From Massariosphaeria phaeospora (Eukaryota > Ascomycota > Dothideomycetes > Pleosporales): DNA of 64,000 nt. The notes under the pieces are model-generated. The model was not told the origin of the DNA, did no database searches, and worked only from the letters and a program-made list of their open reading frames with translations. Positions 23,091 to 34,102 of the stretch are shown here, in pieces; the stretch's first letter is position 1, and every line of letters begins with the position of its first letter. Location of the stretch: assembly GCA_011032825.1 (NCBI GenBank), contig JAADJZ010000011.1:558001-622000 (forward strand), read 5' to 3'. The translations under genes were made by a program, and so were the position numbers.

Positions 23091-25079
23091 CTAGTCGAGA
23101 TTTGTAGTGTTGAACAACCTGTGTCCAGTATCAGTGCCTCCTTTACCTTTGTACTTGTTCTCAGAAAGTCGAAGGGCGACCAGCGTCAATTTCTTGTCCT
23201 GTTTGAGCATATCGGCGAATGCACCACTGCGAACTGCTCCGGCTTGAACGACGCCAGCGACAACGACGATTTGTATCTTCGAGTAGTTCTTGCGGACATG
23301 ATCCACAAACTCAATCACAGAGCCACCGCTGTTTACTACTGAATCAACCAGAATTATGGTTCGCTTTCCGTCCATGTGCTTCTTCTCGAGCTGTTCCGGG
23401 TGCTTGGCATGATGGAAACTCGAGGATTTCAGGGCTTCACTCACACCAAATGCCATCGGCTCGCCACCGCGCATCAATGGAACGATCAGTGTTTTACTTT
23501 CATCTTGCAGTCGATACCCATCCGTGTTGCGGCCCTGAACGTGGGGGATCGCATACTGTTCGATACCCATCACCTCAGTTAGGAACTCCGTAGCAAGGTA
23601 ATATCCAACTTTTTGATGTGCTTTTCGCAGATCATGGCCACTAACACTGGCATCCCTCATTGGCGTCATCAGAACTTTAGCAGCGTTCTTGTCAGTCGCG
23701 TGAAGGACACTAGGATAGCGACGCAAAATCCAGTCAATTTCCTGTTCCCCGAGTAAAGTCAAGGGGAGCCTGGCCGAGTCTATCCGCGGTGTCGCGTTCT
23801 TGGGTAGAAGGATCTGGCGGGCGCGAAGGCCGTCTCCGATTGCAGCTCTAAGTTCATCCTCCATTGCTGAGCTTCTGGTCCCCTCATCGCCGACAACCAC
23901 AATTGCCTGGTCAGCCTTCTTCAACATGTCAATATCCAACGGACTGTCTCCAAATGCGATGACACGCAAAGATCTCTTCTGTAGCCTTTCGACAAGAGCG
24001 GCTTTGACGGTACCGGTAACTACATAGCCGTCTGCGATGCGTCCCGCACCGATGACCTTGATGTTGGCTAGGCCCGCCCTTTGCAGTACTTTTTCCCAGA
24101 CATGGCGAACTCCACAAGTTACAACAACCGCGCCGATGTGTTCATGACTCTCGGCTCGCTTCAGCAGCGAGAGGAACTCCGGATACATGGTGACTTTTAC
24201 AGCTACCTCATCACAGATAGCGTCGAACTCGTCTGCTACTTCCTCATAAAGTAGAGTTGCTTGACGGAAAGAGGAGTAGGAATAGCCCTTGGCTTTGAAC
24301 AATGTCTTCAGCGGATCGCTGTTCCTATCGCTTCGAGGTTTGGCTGCCTTCCAGAATAATTCGCCTGTATCTTGGGGTGCCAGAGTCCGATCGGCATCCA
24401 GAACGAGCATAGTCTTCAAGTCTTCCTGGCCAGCAACGGCTTCATCCAGAGCATTCTCGACGAGCGTCAAATTGTCCTTCTCGTTGTGCGCTATGATATC
24501 CTTGACTATCGCGGAGACCCTATAGGCAAAGATGGCACCACTAGTAGGCTCAGACGCCACTGTAAAAAGAATGTCGTGCTGGAGGCAAATTTTTCGTAGC
24601 TCGCGGATCTCCTCCTCTTGCCACTTGCGCAATTTTGCAGCCTGGAGTGGGGGTCGCTTCTTGCTTTTGTCCGCGTCCCTCCTCTTTGCCACCACGTCAG
24701 GCTCAACACCCAGATAGACAATATGCGTGTAAGTTTCCCAATCTTTCTTTGTTCCAACCTTCTCCTCTACATCCCCTTTATGCCAGAACATGTAGTGACC
24801 GGCCACTAAACCGACTTTGCCGGTTTTGGCACACTCTTCCTTGATTGTTTCGATTGCACGCTCTCGGTACTTGTTCTGATCATCGTGAGACCACTTGTTG
24901 AATTCTTGCATTCCGCCAGGAACCAATTTTTTGATGACTCCTGAGCCATCATAGAAGTCAAGTCCGGGAGCATCTGCGCCAAAGATTTGCTTCATTTGCC
25001 CTAGGAGGTGTGTCTTTCCAGACCCCGAGATGCCGTAGATTCCGATGACAATCGGTTTTGGTTTGTTTTCGGACGTCAT
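23091..25079 (-). CDS. Three-domain fusion: P-loop kinase, HAD phosphatase, uracil phosphoribosyltransferase-like
   Basis: Single exon, 662 residues, ATG at 25079. Residues 10-200 form a P-loop kinase-like domain: Walker A GISGSGKT at 16-23, a probable uridine-kinase/AAA-like fold. Residues 222-425 form a HAD domain: LDADRT at 227-232 with nucleophile D228 and acid D230, VVVTCG at 318-323, GDSPLDID at 377-384. Residues 435-662 form a UPRTase-like domain: PMRDASVSG at 473-481, VPLMRGGEPMAFG at 533-545, the PRPP loop LVDSVVNSGGS at 577-587, and C-terminal GGTDTGHRLFNTT matching the uracil-binding end. Key residues look intact in all three. The chain suggests coupled pyrimidine salvage and house-cleaning, but substrates are inferred. 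The N-terminal domain could equally be a nucleotide kinase or a regulatory NTPase. Confidence 0.9.
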   Translation of the reverse strand: MTSENKPKPIVIGIYGISGSGKTHLLGQMKQIFGADAPGLDFYDGSGVIKKLVPGGMQEFNKWSHDDQNKYRERAIETIKEECAKTGKVGLVAGHYMFWHKGDVEEKVGTKKDWETYTHIVYLGVEPDVVAKRRDADKSKKRPPLQAAKLRKWQEEEIRELRKICLQHDILFTVASEPTSGAIFAYRVSAIVKDIIAHNEKDNLTLVENALDEAVAGQEDLKTMLVLDADRTLAPQDTGELFWKAAKPRSDRNSDPLKTLFKAKGYSYSSFRQATLLYEEVADEFDAICDEVAVKVTMYPEFLSLLKRAESHEHIGAVVVTCGVRHVWEKVLQRAGLANIKVIGAGRIADGYVVTGTVKAALVERLQKRSLRVIAFGDSPLDIDMLKKADQAIVVVGDEGTRSSAMEDELRAAIGDGLRARQILLPKNATPRIDSARLPLTLLGEQEIDWILRRYPSVLHATDKNAAKVLMTPMRDASVSGHDLRKAHQKVGYYLATEFLTEVMGIEQYAIPHVQGRNTDGYRLQDESKTLIVPLMRGGEPMAFGVSEALKSSSFHHAKHPEQLEKKHMDGKRTIILVDSVVNSGGSVIEFVDHVRKNYSKIQIVVVAGVVQAGAVRSGAFADMLKQDKKLTLVALRLSENKYKGKGGTDTGHRLFNTTNLD

Positions 25080-25745
25080 GATTATTAACTGAGTGGTTTT
25101 TTCTCGATTGATTTTGCTTCAAGTTCTGGAATATGCAGAATGCTGTTGAGCTGGTGCAGAACTTCAGTCGCTGGGTTTAGGTACCTTTATATACCTACGA
25201 CTATGGGGCTACTTCTATGTCACGCGCAACAAAGCCTACATGTGCTTAAAGCAGGTATCGTGCGAAGTTTGTCACATGCTTCTTCTGGAATCCGGTGGGC
25301 GTAGCAGGTGAGTTTTTACATCACATTCTCGTTACCATCGCTGATTCTTTGTAGTTGAGAGTCCTTCTAACTTTGATGAACATCCTAGGATGAGGTAAAA
25401 GAAAACGTTCGCGATTATTAGACGCTATCAGATCCGCTAAGTTAGGCAGAGACTGTGAGATCTTCTGAGGTATCATGTGCGCAACGCGCAGTTAATATCA
25501 CCTGAGGTTTGTTCGTTTTGGCGGTAGCAACTCTGAACTCACCTCCCGAAGATACAGGGTCGGTCTTCTCACCGCCACGAAAGCTCTCTCACCTTTACCT
25601 GTCTTATCGAGGCCCTTGATCTCTATATCTTTCCTCAACCCTCTCGCTCCACACCCAATATTTCCCACAACTCCACACTGGACTTCTTCGTCAAGATACC
25701 ATCATACCACCACAGATTTTACATATTCTGAGAACTCAGTTCATC
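25080..25745. promoter_or_regulatory. Divergent promoter region
   Basis: 666 bases between the starts of the fusion gene (-) and the BTB gene (+). C/T-rich leader at about 25600..25690 before the BTB start. Promoter inferred from orientation; no factor site claimed. Confidence 0.5.
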
Positions 25746-26961
25746 ATGGCAGGCGACGACCAGGAAACTCCGACTCGCACGAAGTCGTTCACTAGCGATA
25801 GCGACCTAAAGATCTCAGTCTCCAGCCCGAAAGATTCTAAGGGAAAGATTTGCCGCGCCATATTCGAGGTCAGCTCAGAAATCCTCAAGAAACACTCAGA
25901 ATACTTCGCAGCAAGCCTTCGCTTCAACAAATGCAATGGTCATTCCCAAGTAGAACTGGAGGGCGACAACATCGAAGCAATGTTCATATGGATCTTATAC
26001 ATGCACTCCAAGGAAGAAGGTCACACGGAAGAGTGGCAAGACAAGCTTTTCTACGATAACTCAGTCACCCGCGGTGCACATGTCAGCACGATCTGGTACA
26101 TCCTTGAGGCCGGTGACAAATATCTCTTCAAAAGCTCGCTCTTGCAGGGATTTTCCAGGCGGTGGTATACAAAGAACGTCAACTTTACGAAACTCAGCGT
26201 TTATCTGGTGCAAACATTGCCTGTTCCATGCTACATGTTCAGTCATGCCAAAGGATACATGGAGGTCACAAAATGGCTCGCCTACAACTCAGTCGGCGGT
26301 ATCCAGGAGAACGAACCGCCTCGGTCTAATTGGAAGCACCTACCTCTTGTCGCACCAGATTTTGTTGGTAAGTAAAATAGAAAAACCCAAGACCTTTACA
26401 CACCTAACAATCGTTCAAGGCCGCATAGACTCTACCGTCTACTGTCTCAGATTGGTGCTCCAGAACCGAATCTGGGAGATAGTCCGCTATCTTCATCAGG
26501 AAGGCAGGCTGTGTGACACCTGCACACTTTTGGCCAAAGCCGTAAGCCTGCATGTCGACCCCTTTCACCTGTGGTTTCCTAAGCACTCAGTCCACGACAC
26601 TCTGAATCTCCTCCGACCCCTCACCATGAACTCGTCAGGTTCGGAAGTGCGGGTAACCACGTCCTGCGGCGCCTGCCGTATTGACTGGGTAACCAGGATC
26701 AGAGACGCGATTCGCATCACCGAACACTATTTCCATGGGCTGTGTATTGACTGCATGAATCACTCCAAAGAAGAAGATCGGACATGGTCTAAAGAGGCCT
26801 GGAAATTGGCGGGCCAGCGTGATGGTAGATGGGATACAGACTGTACAATCAAACATGGCGAGCCTACTTGGTATGCTTCTTGGATGGGAACGGAGGACTC
26901 CCGGCAATTTCATCTCGAGGAGCTGCACGGCAAGAAGCCCGTGCATATGGGTCTGTACTGA
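25746..26961 (+). CDS. BTB/POZ domain protein
   Basis: Two exons, 25746..26367 and 26420..26961 (intron GTAAGT...CAAG), 387 residues. The N-terminal third (about residues 18-110) reads as a fungal BTB/POZ fold: DLKISVSS, then CRAIFEVSSEILKKHSEYFA, and VELEGDNIEAMFIWILYMHS. The rest has an alpha-helical BACK-like stretch (ILEAGDKYLFKSSLLQGFSR) and a Cys pair region CGACRIDW plus CIDCM that could bind metal. In filamentous fungi such single-BTB proteins are abundant and mostly uncharacterised; some act as CUL3 adaptors. No DNA-binding domain is seen. Confidence 0.78.
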
Positions 26962-27770
26962 CCTGAGACTCAAGAGTGCCAACGGACGACTGCTTTTACG
27001 AAAAGCATCAAGTGAGATGGCTTGATCTGTGAACGTACACAGAAACGGGGTTCCAGAGTAACAGCTGGGAGGTTAAAACTCAGCAGATAAATTTATGGCA
27101 GCTTGCTTCGTCAGCCAGCGCTTCTAGCCAAGGAAGCACTACATCTCCAACATCAATCCCGCCCAAAAGATATATCGATTCAATACATAGCAAGCGGGGA
27201 CATCATCTTTCATCCACTCATGGAAAGGAGAACACACATCTAGGGAGTCTCCGAAAGAAAAAATCCAGTCTCTTTTCTTTTCAAAGCACAAGAACTCCAC
27301 CTGTTCAAATAAGCGTGAAAAGACGCACTACATAACACAAATTTGACAAAGTAAGAAGTGCGTTTTAAGGACGAATGAACCGCCTGTTCAGATACCCAAC
27401 GAAGCACACGAAGCTTAAAAGGTAGTAAACAAAATTTCCTCTATCCGGTTTATTTAATATCAAGTATAAAAAGGACGGAAGTGTAATGCATATCTAAAAA
27501 GCGGGTATCAAGCCACAGTCTAACCAACCCTCTATTCCTTATAAAGGACATCAAACCCAGGGGTATCAAAAAACGACCGTACCCCAGTTAAAACACCAGA
27601 AAAACCCACACTCATCGCACCAACACCAAAATCTAATCCAAAAAATGCCAAAACACAAGGTAATCTATATGTATATTCCTCGTCTGATCTCATCTCGCAC
27701 TCACAATCTTTCTTTCGTGGAATAGGGCAAATGCAGTAGCAGCAGCAGCTCCTTCCATTTCCCTTCGAAC
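26962..27770. other. Convergent intergenic region
   Basis: AT-rich spacer between the BTB gene and the kinase gene, both pointing inward. Likely two 3' UTRs; short frames near 27.5-27.77 kb are not supported as coding. Confidence 0.5.
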
Positions 27771-29348
27771 TCACCGCTCGCTAACCACGCCCTTCCCCAC
27801 CTCCTTCTTCCACTCCTCAACCCCCACCCTGCCCCCCATCTCCCTGACCAACACGCGCGCAAACCAGCCGCTAACATCCCACCCGCCCAACGCCTTTCCC
27901 AGCGCAGCGATGCGCGCCAGACTGCGCGGCCCAGCGTCGCCGTATGCGACGTATGTCAGCGGCGCGCCCTGCTTGATCATCTCGCGCTGCTGGAAGCGGT
28001 TCGCGGCCGCGCAGGCGAAGGGCGACGTGCCGGTTACGAGCACGAGGAGCGTCATGGCGAGGGCCCAGAGGTCGGCGGAGGGCGTGGGGGAGGGGAGAGC
28101 GGCGGAGGAAGTGGGCTTTGTGAGGAGGGTGGGGTCGAGGAAGGTCCAGGTGCCGCCGCCGAGGGGGGTGGGAGCTGTGGTTGGGGTTGAGGATGGGAGG
28201 GACAGCGTGGCGGCGGAGAAGTCGGTGTAGAGGACGCGCGGGACGGGGTCGTCGGGCGAGGTGGGTGCTTCGAGTAGGATGTTGCCGGGCTTGATGTCGG
28301 CGTGCACGCAGCCCTGGGCATGCATCCACGCCAGGCCGTCGAGCAGCTTGGTCGCAAGCGCAGGGAACACATCGGCCAGCTTTTGCGTGCGCTCGGCCTC
28401 GGACACGTTGTTCAGCTCGCGCGCGATCCAGTCGTCGAGCGAGCCGCCCTCCATGGCTTTCAACACGAGCGCCTCCGTGCGCATGTCCTGCCCGTAGAAG
28501 GGCACGATGAAGGCGGACGAGGACGGGAACCGGCTGAGGTAGGATAGGATGAGCGACTCTTCGCCGAGGACGCGCTTGGCTGATCGGGAGGCCGGGTGCT
28601 TGATGGCGTAGAGAGGAGGGGTTCGTACGAGGCCAGAGCGGGGGAGGCTGGAGGTGAGAAATTTAACGGGCGTGACTGGCGGCGTTGATACTGCTGCGGC
28701 TGCTGCGCGAGGAATAGGGGCCGAAGGGTTTTCGAGGGCCGTCGAGTGTGCCAGTGGAAGACAAGGGCGAGCGAGGTAGACTTCGCTCCACGCGCCACTA
28801 CCAAGGGTCTTTTTCTTCCCATTACTATCGGAGTCGATTTCGTAGTCGGTTAGGTCGTAGGGAAAAGTTCGCGGCTCAGTGCTTCCAGGCTTCGCCATGT
28901 CGAGGTCTTCTAGTGTGGCGGTCTCGCGCTCACAGCTAGATATCGAGTCCCCACGACGCAGGCCCGAGAGAGCTGCCGCAAGGTCCGAAGCAGAGTTCGA
29001 TTTCGAATGGCACACGCTCGTTGGAGTTGGCGGCGGCGTGACCGCGCCGCTATCGTGCAGTATCGGCATGTCTGACGCGGTCGAACCCATCGTGTGTGCT
29101 CTTGGACGGGACGGTGAGGCGGGCGGCGACGTGGATGCTCTCAGTGGCTCCGGTCGAGAGTGTCGTATGTTGGGAACCTTTAGTCCACGCTGGAGTCTTT
29201 GAGTAATGTTCGAAGTCTGAGTCTGAGTCGGGATCTGGATATGCGGTCTTTGCTTTCTCGTATCGAAGTCGAAGTCGAAGCCGGAGTCCAAGTCCAGATC
29301 CACACCTGTATGCGGAGAAGGAAAAACAAAACGTGGCAGTGCAGCCAT
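27771..29348 (-). CDS. Serine/threonine protein kinase
   Basis: Single exon, 525 residues, ATG at 29348. About 180 N-terminal residues are disordered, with an acidic DLDLDSGFDFDFD run. The kinase domain follows: glycine loop LGSGAWSEVYLA, the VAIK lysine in YAIKHPASRSAKR, the catalytic loop CVHADIKPGNILLE (HAD in place of HRD, but catalytic Asp, Lys and Asn present), and TDFSAA in place of DFG. GGGTWTFLDPTLL fits an activation segment/P+1 loop, and ADLWALAMTLLVLVTG fits helix F. An insertion of about 40 residues lies between the glycine loop and the VAIK lysine. The catalytic residues suggest an active enzyme. I cannot place it in a named subfamily. Confidence 0.88.
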   Translation of the reverse strand: MAALPRFVFPSPHTGVDLDLDSGFDFDFDTRKQRPHIQIPTQTQTSNITQRLQRGLKVPNIRHSRPEPLRASTSPPASPSRPRAHTMGSTASDMPILHDSGAVTPPPTPTSVCHSKSNSASDLAAALSGLRRGDSISSCERETATLEDLDMAKPGSTEPRTFPYDLTDYEIDSDSNGKKKTLGSGAWSEVYLARPCLPLAHSTALENPSAPIPRAAAAAVSTPPVTPVKFLTSSLPRSGLVRTPPLYAIKHPASRSAKRVLGEESLILSYLSRFPSSSAFIVPFYGQDMRTEALVLKAMEGGSLDDWIARELNNVSEAERTQKLADVFPALATKLLDGLAWMHAQGCVHADIKPGNILLEAPTSPDDPVPRVLYTDFSAATLSLPSSTPTTAPTPLGGGTWTFLDPTLLTKPTSSAALPSPTPSADLWALAMTLLVLVTGTSPFACAAANRFQQREMIKQGAPLTYVAYGDAGPRSLARIAALGKALGGWDVSGWFARVLVREMGGRVGVEEWKKEVGKGVVSER

Positions 29349-31798
29349 TTTGACCTCGTGTGCAATATGCGTTCACAATGTTCGGTACCCTGAACAAAAA
29401 GGTTGTACGTCGGTACCAAGCGTGTCGAGGAGGCGGACGTGGTAGAGGATGCGAGCCCAACAATGCACACCCCAACGTCGAAACGTGTGACAGGTCCCGT
29501 GGAACAAATACGTATAGCGAAACCCGTTACCAAAGGAAGTCACAATAAGGAGCTAGGGAATGAAGACAAGTGGATGCTGCAACGATATGCAAGATCTGTG
29601 GTACCACGTAACGTACCCACGAACCAGCGACGCTCTAGAAAGCGCAAAAGATGACAGTGAGGTAGTACAAAAGAGCGCAGCCGTAAGTCTAGAAGCCGGA
29701 AATGGAAGATTAAAGAGGATGAAGGAGAAGAATGCGTGACACGCCGCAACAGTTACCGTGGCACGCAAACACAAAAAGAAACCAATGGTAGAATACAACT
29801 GTACAAAGAGACCTACAAGTACAACAACAGGCAACGACGACTGACTCAACAATTTCGAGAAGAACCCACAACCACACCGTCCGAAAAGCCCACACGAAAG
29901 AAACAACTACCAAACAGTCAAATGGCAATAGTCATCGCCATGTTCGATGGTAAAACAGTCAGATGGCGCATCGTTTCTGCGCGCGCGCAGGTAGGTAATG
30001 AAACCACCGCGTGTGGTAGAGAAGAGTTGACAGAAAAAAAAAGAGGGCCAGAAACCCGGGAAAGGGCTGCTCTCTAATTAATACCCCATGCACACACACA
30101 CACTTACCCATCCCATGTCACCGTGCCGGCAAGCAACCCAACCTTGCACATGCACGCAGCCATGTGCCACCCGCAGCAGCCTGAAGGGAGAAGGAGAAAA
30201 CGCCGCTACCGCTTTAGCGAAAGAAATCGTTCGTGCACTTCGCAAACTAGAACTTAGCCAATTCCAACCCGCGAGCCAAACAAAATGTTACGTGTTGGAT
30301 ATCGCTGGTTTTCCGACAACCACAGCCAGTTAATAACGCACGATTTATCTAGCCGGGTGGGAGATTTGGTTTGTTTTTTGCTCTGTTTGACTGTTGTTTT
30401 TTGAACTGAAATGATCTGAATCTGTTGTGTTGCAGGTCGCAGGTCGCAGGTCGCAGGTTCCGTTCCTCCCTCCCGCCCGGCTCTGTCTGGCAGTCCAATC
30501 CCGAACCGAATCCGGAAAGGCCGTTCAACACCGCAGCCTCGCGAACGTGTCCGCGTTGATTGGGTGTGGCACTGCCATATCTCCTGCAAAGCCCATCGGT
30601 CGAATCGAGATTGTGCGTATCTACGCCACTCTGTCTCTGTCCGAAAGGGGGAAATGACCTCGCTCTGACATGCATCTGCGGTTGGTGAGAAAGAAAGTGC
30701 AGCTGAGATCTCATGACACGTCGCGGCGTACGCGGCGATGATGCATGACATGTACGGAGTAGTAGATGGTGTAGGTATGTAGTCGTGACGTCTCCACCCA
30801 GCCGATGAAGCTACTGCGGCTTACCCATCAGTCATAGTTCGTAAGGCTGGGCTTTCCCCGCTGCGCTGCACGACATGCAAGCTAGAGACACGCAAGCTGG
30901 ATAGATACATAGATAGCCGATTAGATGGAAGGCAGAGATATCTAAACATAGTTTTACATAACCTGTCCCACCACGTATACACTTCCTACATGACTGTATG
31001 TCTGCGTCCCACCTGGTGCTTATTAGATACACCCTCCCATCCACTCACCCACCAACTCTAACTCTAAGTAATCACGCTAGATAAGCCATCCATCCATCGC
31101 ATTGCTTGCTGCTGACCAGCAGTCCAAATCAAATCAGACCTCGTCGAGTCGCCGTCAAGCACATCAACCAACTACTCTTTCCCACTAACCAACACGTCGC
31201 GATTCACTTGACAAGGCAACAACCAGGTTAATTTATACACGGTTCAATTCCATTTACAAGAGCCCTGCAGAGTCCTTGGTCAAACTCTCCACTTGCGCAC
31301 CGCTAAGTTGCCAATTGCGTGCCCCCCCTCTCCTCTCCCGATCTCTGTGCCAGCCATATATCTACCCAGCCTCCAGAAGAGTAGTTTGATATCGCAGCCG
31401 GGCGGAAAAGAACAAAGCCTGCAGTGAAAATACTTCCCAATTATCCAAAACGGGTAAAACGCCCTTCTCAAGTCGGGCAGAAACAAATGAAAACAACCGA
31501 ACAAAATGAACACACGCAAAATCGAGAAAGGATATTGGAGGGAGGAAGAGATTATTTATATGTAATGTCGTTCCGCTCCTTCAGACAAAGAGCTTTTTCC
31601 CGCGAACAAATGCAGAAAGGTACTCGATTAAGAACGCCACCATGTCATGACCGTCTCGAATTCCTTGCGCAATCGGTCGACGCGGAATTAGTATAATACT
31701 AGGTGATATGCACACACAAGCCCATTAATACTGAGCTAGATCTTCAGGGAAGATCGATCTCGATCATACATGTCGATGATCTTCTCCTGTTCCTGGCG
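29349..31798. other. Long gene-poor region
   Basis: 2.4 kb upstream of the kinase and downstream of the Flc gene. No supported gene. Contains a 7-nt tandem repeat (GCAGGTC x3 plus GCAGGTT) at 30432..30459 and A-rich stretches. Small open frames lack similarity or splice logic. Confidence 0.5.
30432..30459. repeat. Heptanucleotide tandem repeat
   Basis: Four direct units of GCAGGTC (last one GCAGGTT). Seen directly; a simple minisatellite in a non-coding stretch. Confidence 0.9.
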
Positions 31799-34102
31799 TC
31801 AATGGTCATAACCTGCTCCTCTCTGCCAGGGGCTAGAGTTGTTTGCTGCTCGATACTGTCCCTCATTCCTCAAGCTGCCTGTACGCCCGTACCCGTTTGA
31901 TGGCGGCGGGCTAGCATTGCTATAGTATGATGGTGGTCCTGCGGCTGGTGCCGAAAAGCCAGCGTTTGGATCTGCTGGGCTGCGTGGGGGAGCAGGTTGG
32001 TAGTGTTCGTTGAACCCACCCTCCTTGGCCGCCATGTGTCGTTGGTCGACCGAGTGAGTAGAAAATGAGTCGTCATCGTCATCAATGCCAGATCTAGGCT
32101 TATTGTAAGGATGTGTGCCCTTGCCCTCACCGCGTGCGGTCGCACCGAGGGCATCGAGTTCGGTAGTGAGCTGGGTTTGAGATTTGATGAACGATCCACG
32201 ATCGTCACGCATGGGTTGGTAGCGAGTATCGGGATTTTTGGTAAACAGGGCGAATCCTGACGCGACCAGAACCATGATGAGAAGGACAAGGGCGAAAGCA
32301 GCGTTGTAGATGAAGAATATGACACCCATGACACCAGTTACGATTGGCTAAATGACAGTTAGTAATGGTGTAGAAGGCATGACCGTGGACAGGACTTACA
32401 GGTTGGCTAAATATTTCCGTGAAGACAAGAAGGAAGATAGAGCTGAGGAAGTTGACGGCAGCAATGGAGATATTGAAGGCGTTCGTCTTCTTGTCCATAT
32501 ATGGTCGCAAAACAGACACACCGATCAGTAGACCGGCTTCGACCAACACGAGGCCAATGGCCTGAGCTTTGCCGCTACCTTGGGCAAGGCCAACAAAGAT
32601 TGCCTTGACCAGAACGTAGACCAGGAATGGAATGATGAACCAGTACGCAACAGCTTTGAACTGGACATAGAGGAAGCCCCATTTGTTGAGTGCAACGGGA
32701 TCAGAGTACAATATGTACGCGGGGTTCTTGTGCATGGCAATGGACCGTTGGGCAATGCGAACGACCTTGGAGCATGCCCATGCCAGGATACAGATCATGG
32801 AAACCAGTGTGAAGATAGCCAGTACGACCTCGGCAGCGGAATCCCGTCGCGTCAGCTCCCAGAAGCAAAGAACCATCATCTGCGGAAAGCCGATGAGAAT
32901 GACACGGAACAGGATTCCCCTGAGGACAGTCCTCCAGCCGTTGCGGAAATCGACAAACTTATCGCTCTTCATCCTGCCGGCTTTGACGAGACCCTCGCAG
33001 ACGTATTTGAAGATGATGACACCAAGCACGACAACGAGGACGAAAATGATGAAAAATGTGTAGCCGGTGAAGAAGATGTTGGTGGACTCGATGCTGGCTT
33101 TGAATCCTACTCGCTCCATACCGCGCAGCACCACACGCTCTACGTTCTGGACGTTGGTCGCCTCGCGATTACTTCGGGGGAAAAGGTTGCTTCGGGTCAT
33201 GAGCTGTCCGACGGAGCCCAACCCACGTTTCTGCACTTCGATAGACTGGCGTTCGACGTTCTTCAAATGCTGTGACGGTGTTCCGCCGGTGGCACGCTGG
33301 TACCATGTCGCCATCCTCTGGAGGAAGCCAACGCGGATGATACCCATGCTCCACTGGAAGTTCTGGGTCCAAGCAGCGACGACGGGAGGTAAGGGCACGG
33401 CGCACATGCCGATGAAGGCCTGGGCTTGGAAGTATCCGAAGAGCGACATGGCGTTGGCTGCGACGTGGGCGGCGGTGTTCGAGTGTCCTAGGCCCGACGT
33501 TATGGCCGAGGCCACTAGTCCCATGCCGGCGATGACAGCTGTAGTCCAAGCAACGGCTTTCTGGTCGACAGAATGGCCGTTGGAGAGCTCAGCTTCAACG
33601 CAAGCGAGCTGCTCATTGCTCTCCTCATTGAATATCTTGATGCGGACGACAGCGTCAAGATCGGGGATTGTGTAGGCAATGCCTGCATGTTGTTAGTCGA
33701 GATCTCAAACGTGCGCCGACAGATCCTACCGGGAATTCGGCTCATGATGTCGGGGCTGATGTCAAAGTTGGAATCAATCTTGAGCTTGCTAGAAGTCATC
33801 GGGCACATGCTCTTGAGCGCTGCTAGTTCGCAAAGCTCAAGCTTCTCGTTCATGGCCGAGTAGCCGTAGATGAGCAGCTCCATGTCAGCCCTGACCTTGG
33901 CAGAGATTGTGGAGACACCCTGGATGTTGTAGGCCAAACTACGGTTGCTCGGCGTGAACCGGACATCGAAGAGCGTGGCGGTGAAGTTCGAGCCTGTCTG
34001 GCACGGGTTGAGCGACTTGGTCTCGATCATGTTCTCGGCGGACGCCAGCGGCAGCACAGCTGCCGCCAGAAGCAGCAGCGACTTGGATAGCGAGGGAAAC
34101 AT
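31799..34102 (-). CDS. Flc-type TRP-like membrane channel (ML-like domain)
   Basis: Three exons on the minus strand: 34102..33730, 33682..32400 and 32347..31799; 734 residues. A signal peptide covers residues 1-22 (LLLLAAAVLPLASA). An ML-like lumenal/extracellular domain follows up to about residue 150, with cysteines in NPCQTGSNF, LCELAALKSMC and ACVEAEL. The membrane region carries about nine helices and family motifs: FGYFQAQAFIGM, WTQNFQWSMGII, FRNGWRTVLRGILFRV and NPAYILYSDPVALNKWG. The Ser/Pro/Asp-rich C-terminus is cytosolic. Fungal Flc/Pkd2 proteins affect ER or vacuolar FAD handling, calcium and cell-wall integrity. Family call is firm; which FLC paralogue is not resolved. Confidence 0.93.

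Noticed and set aside
29403..30751. Series of small open frames upstream of the kinase gene
   Set aside because: No conserved motif and no plausible splicing between them.
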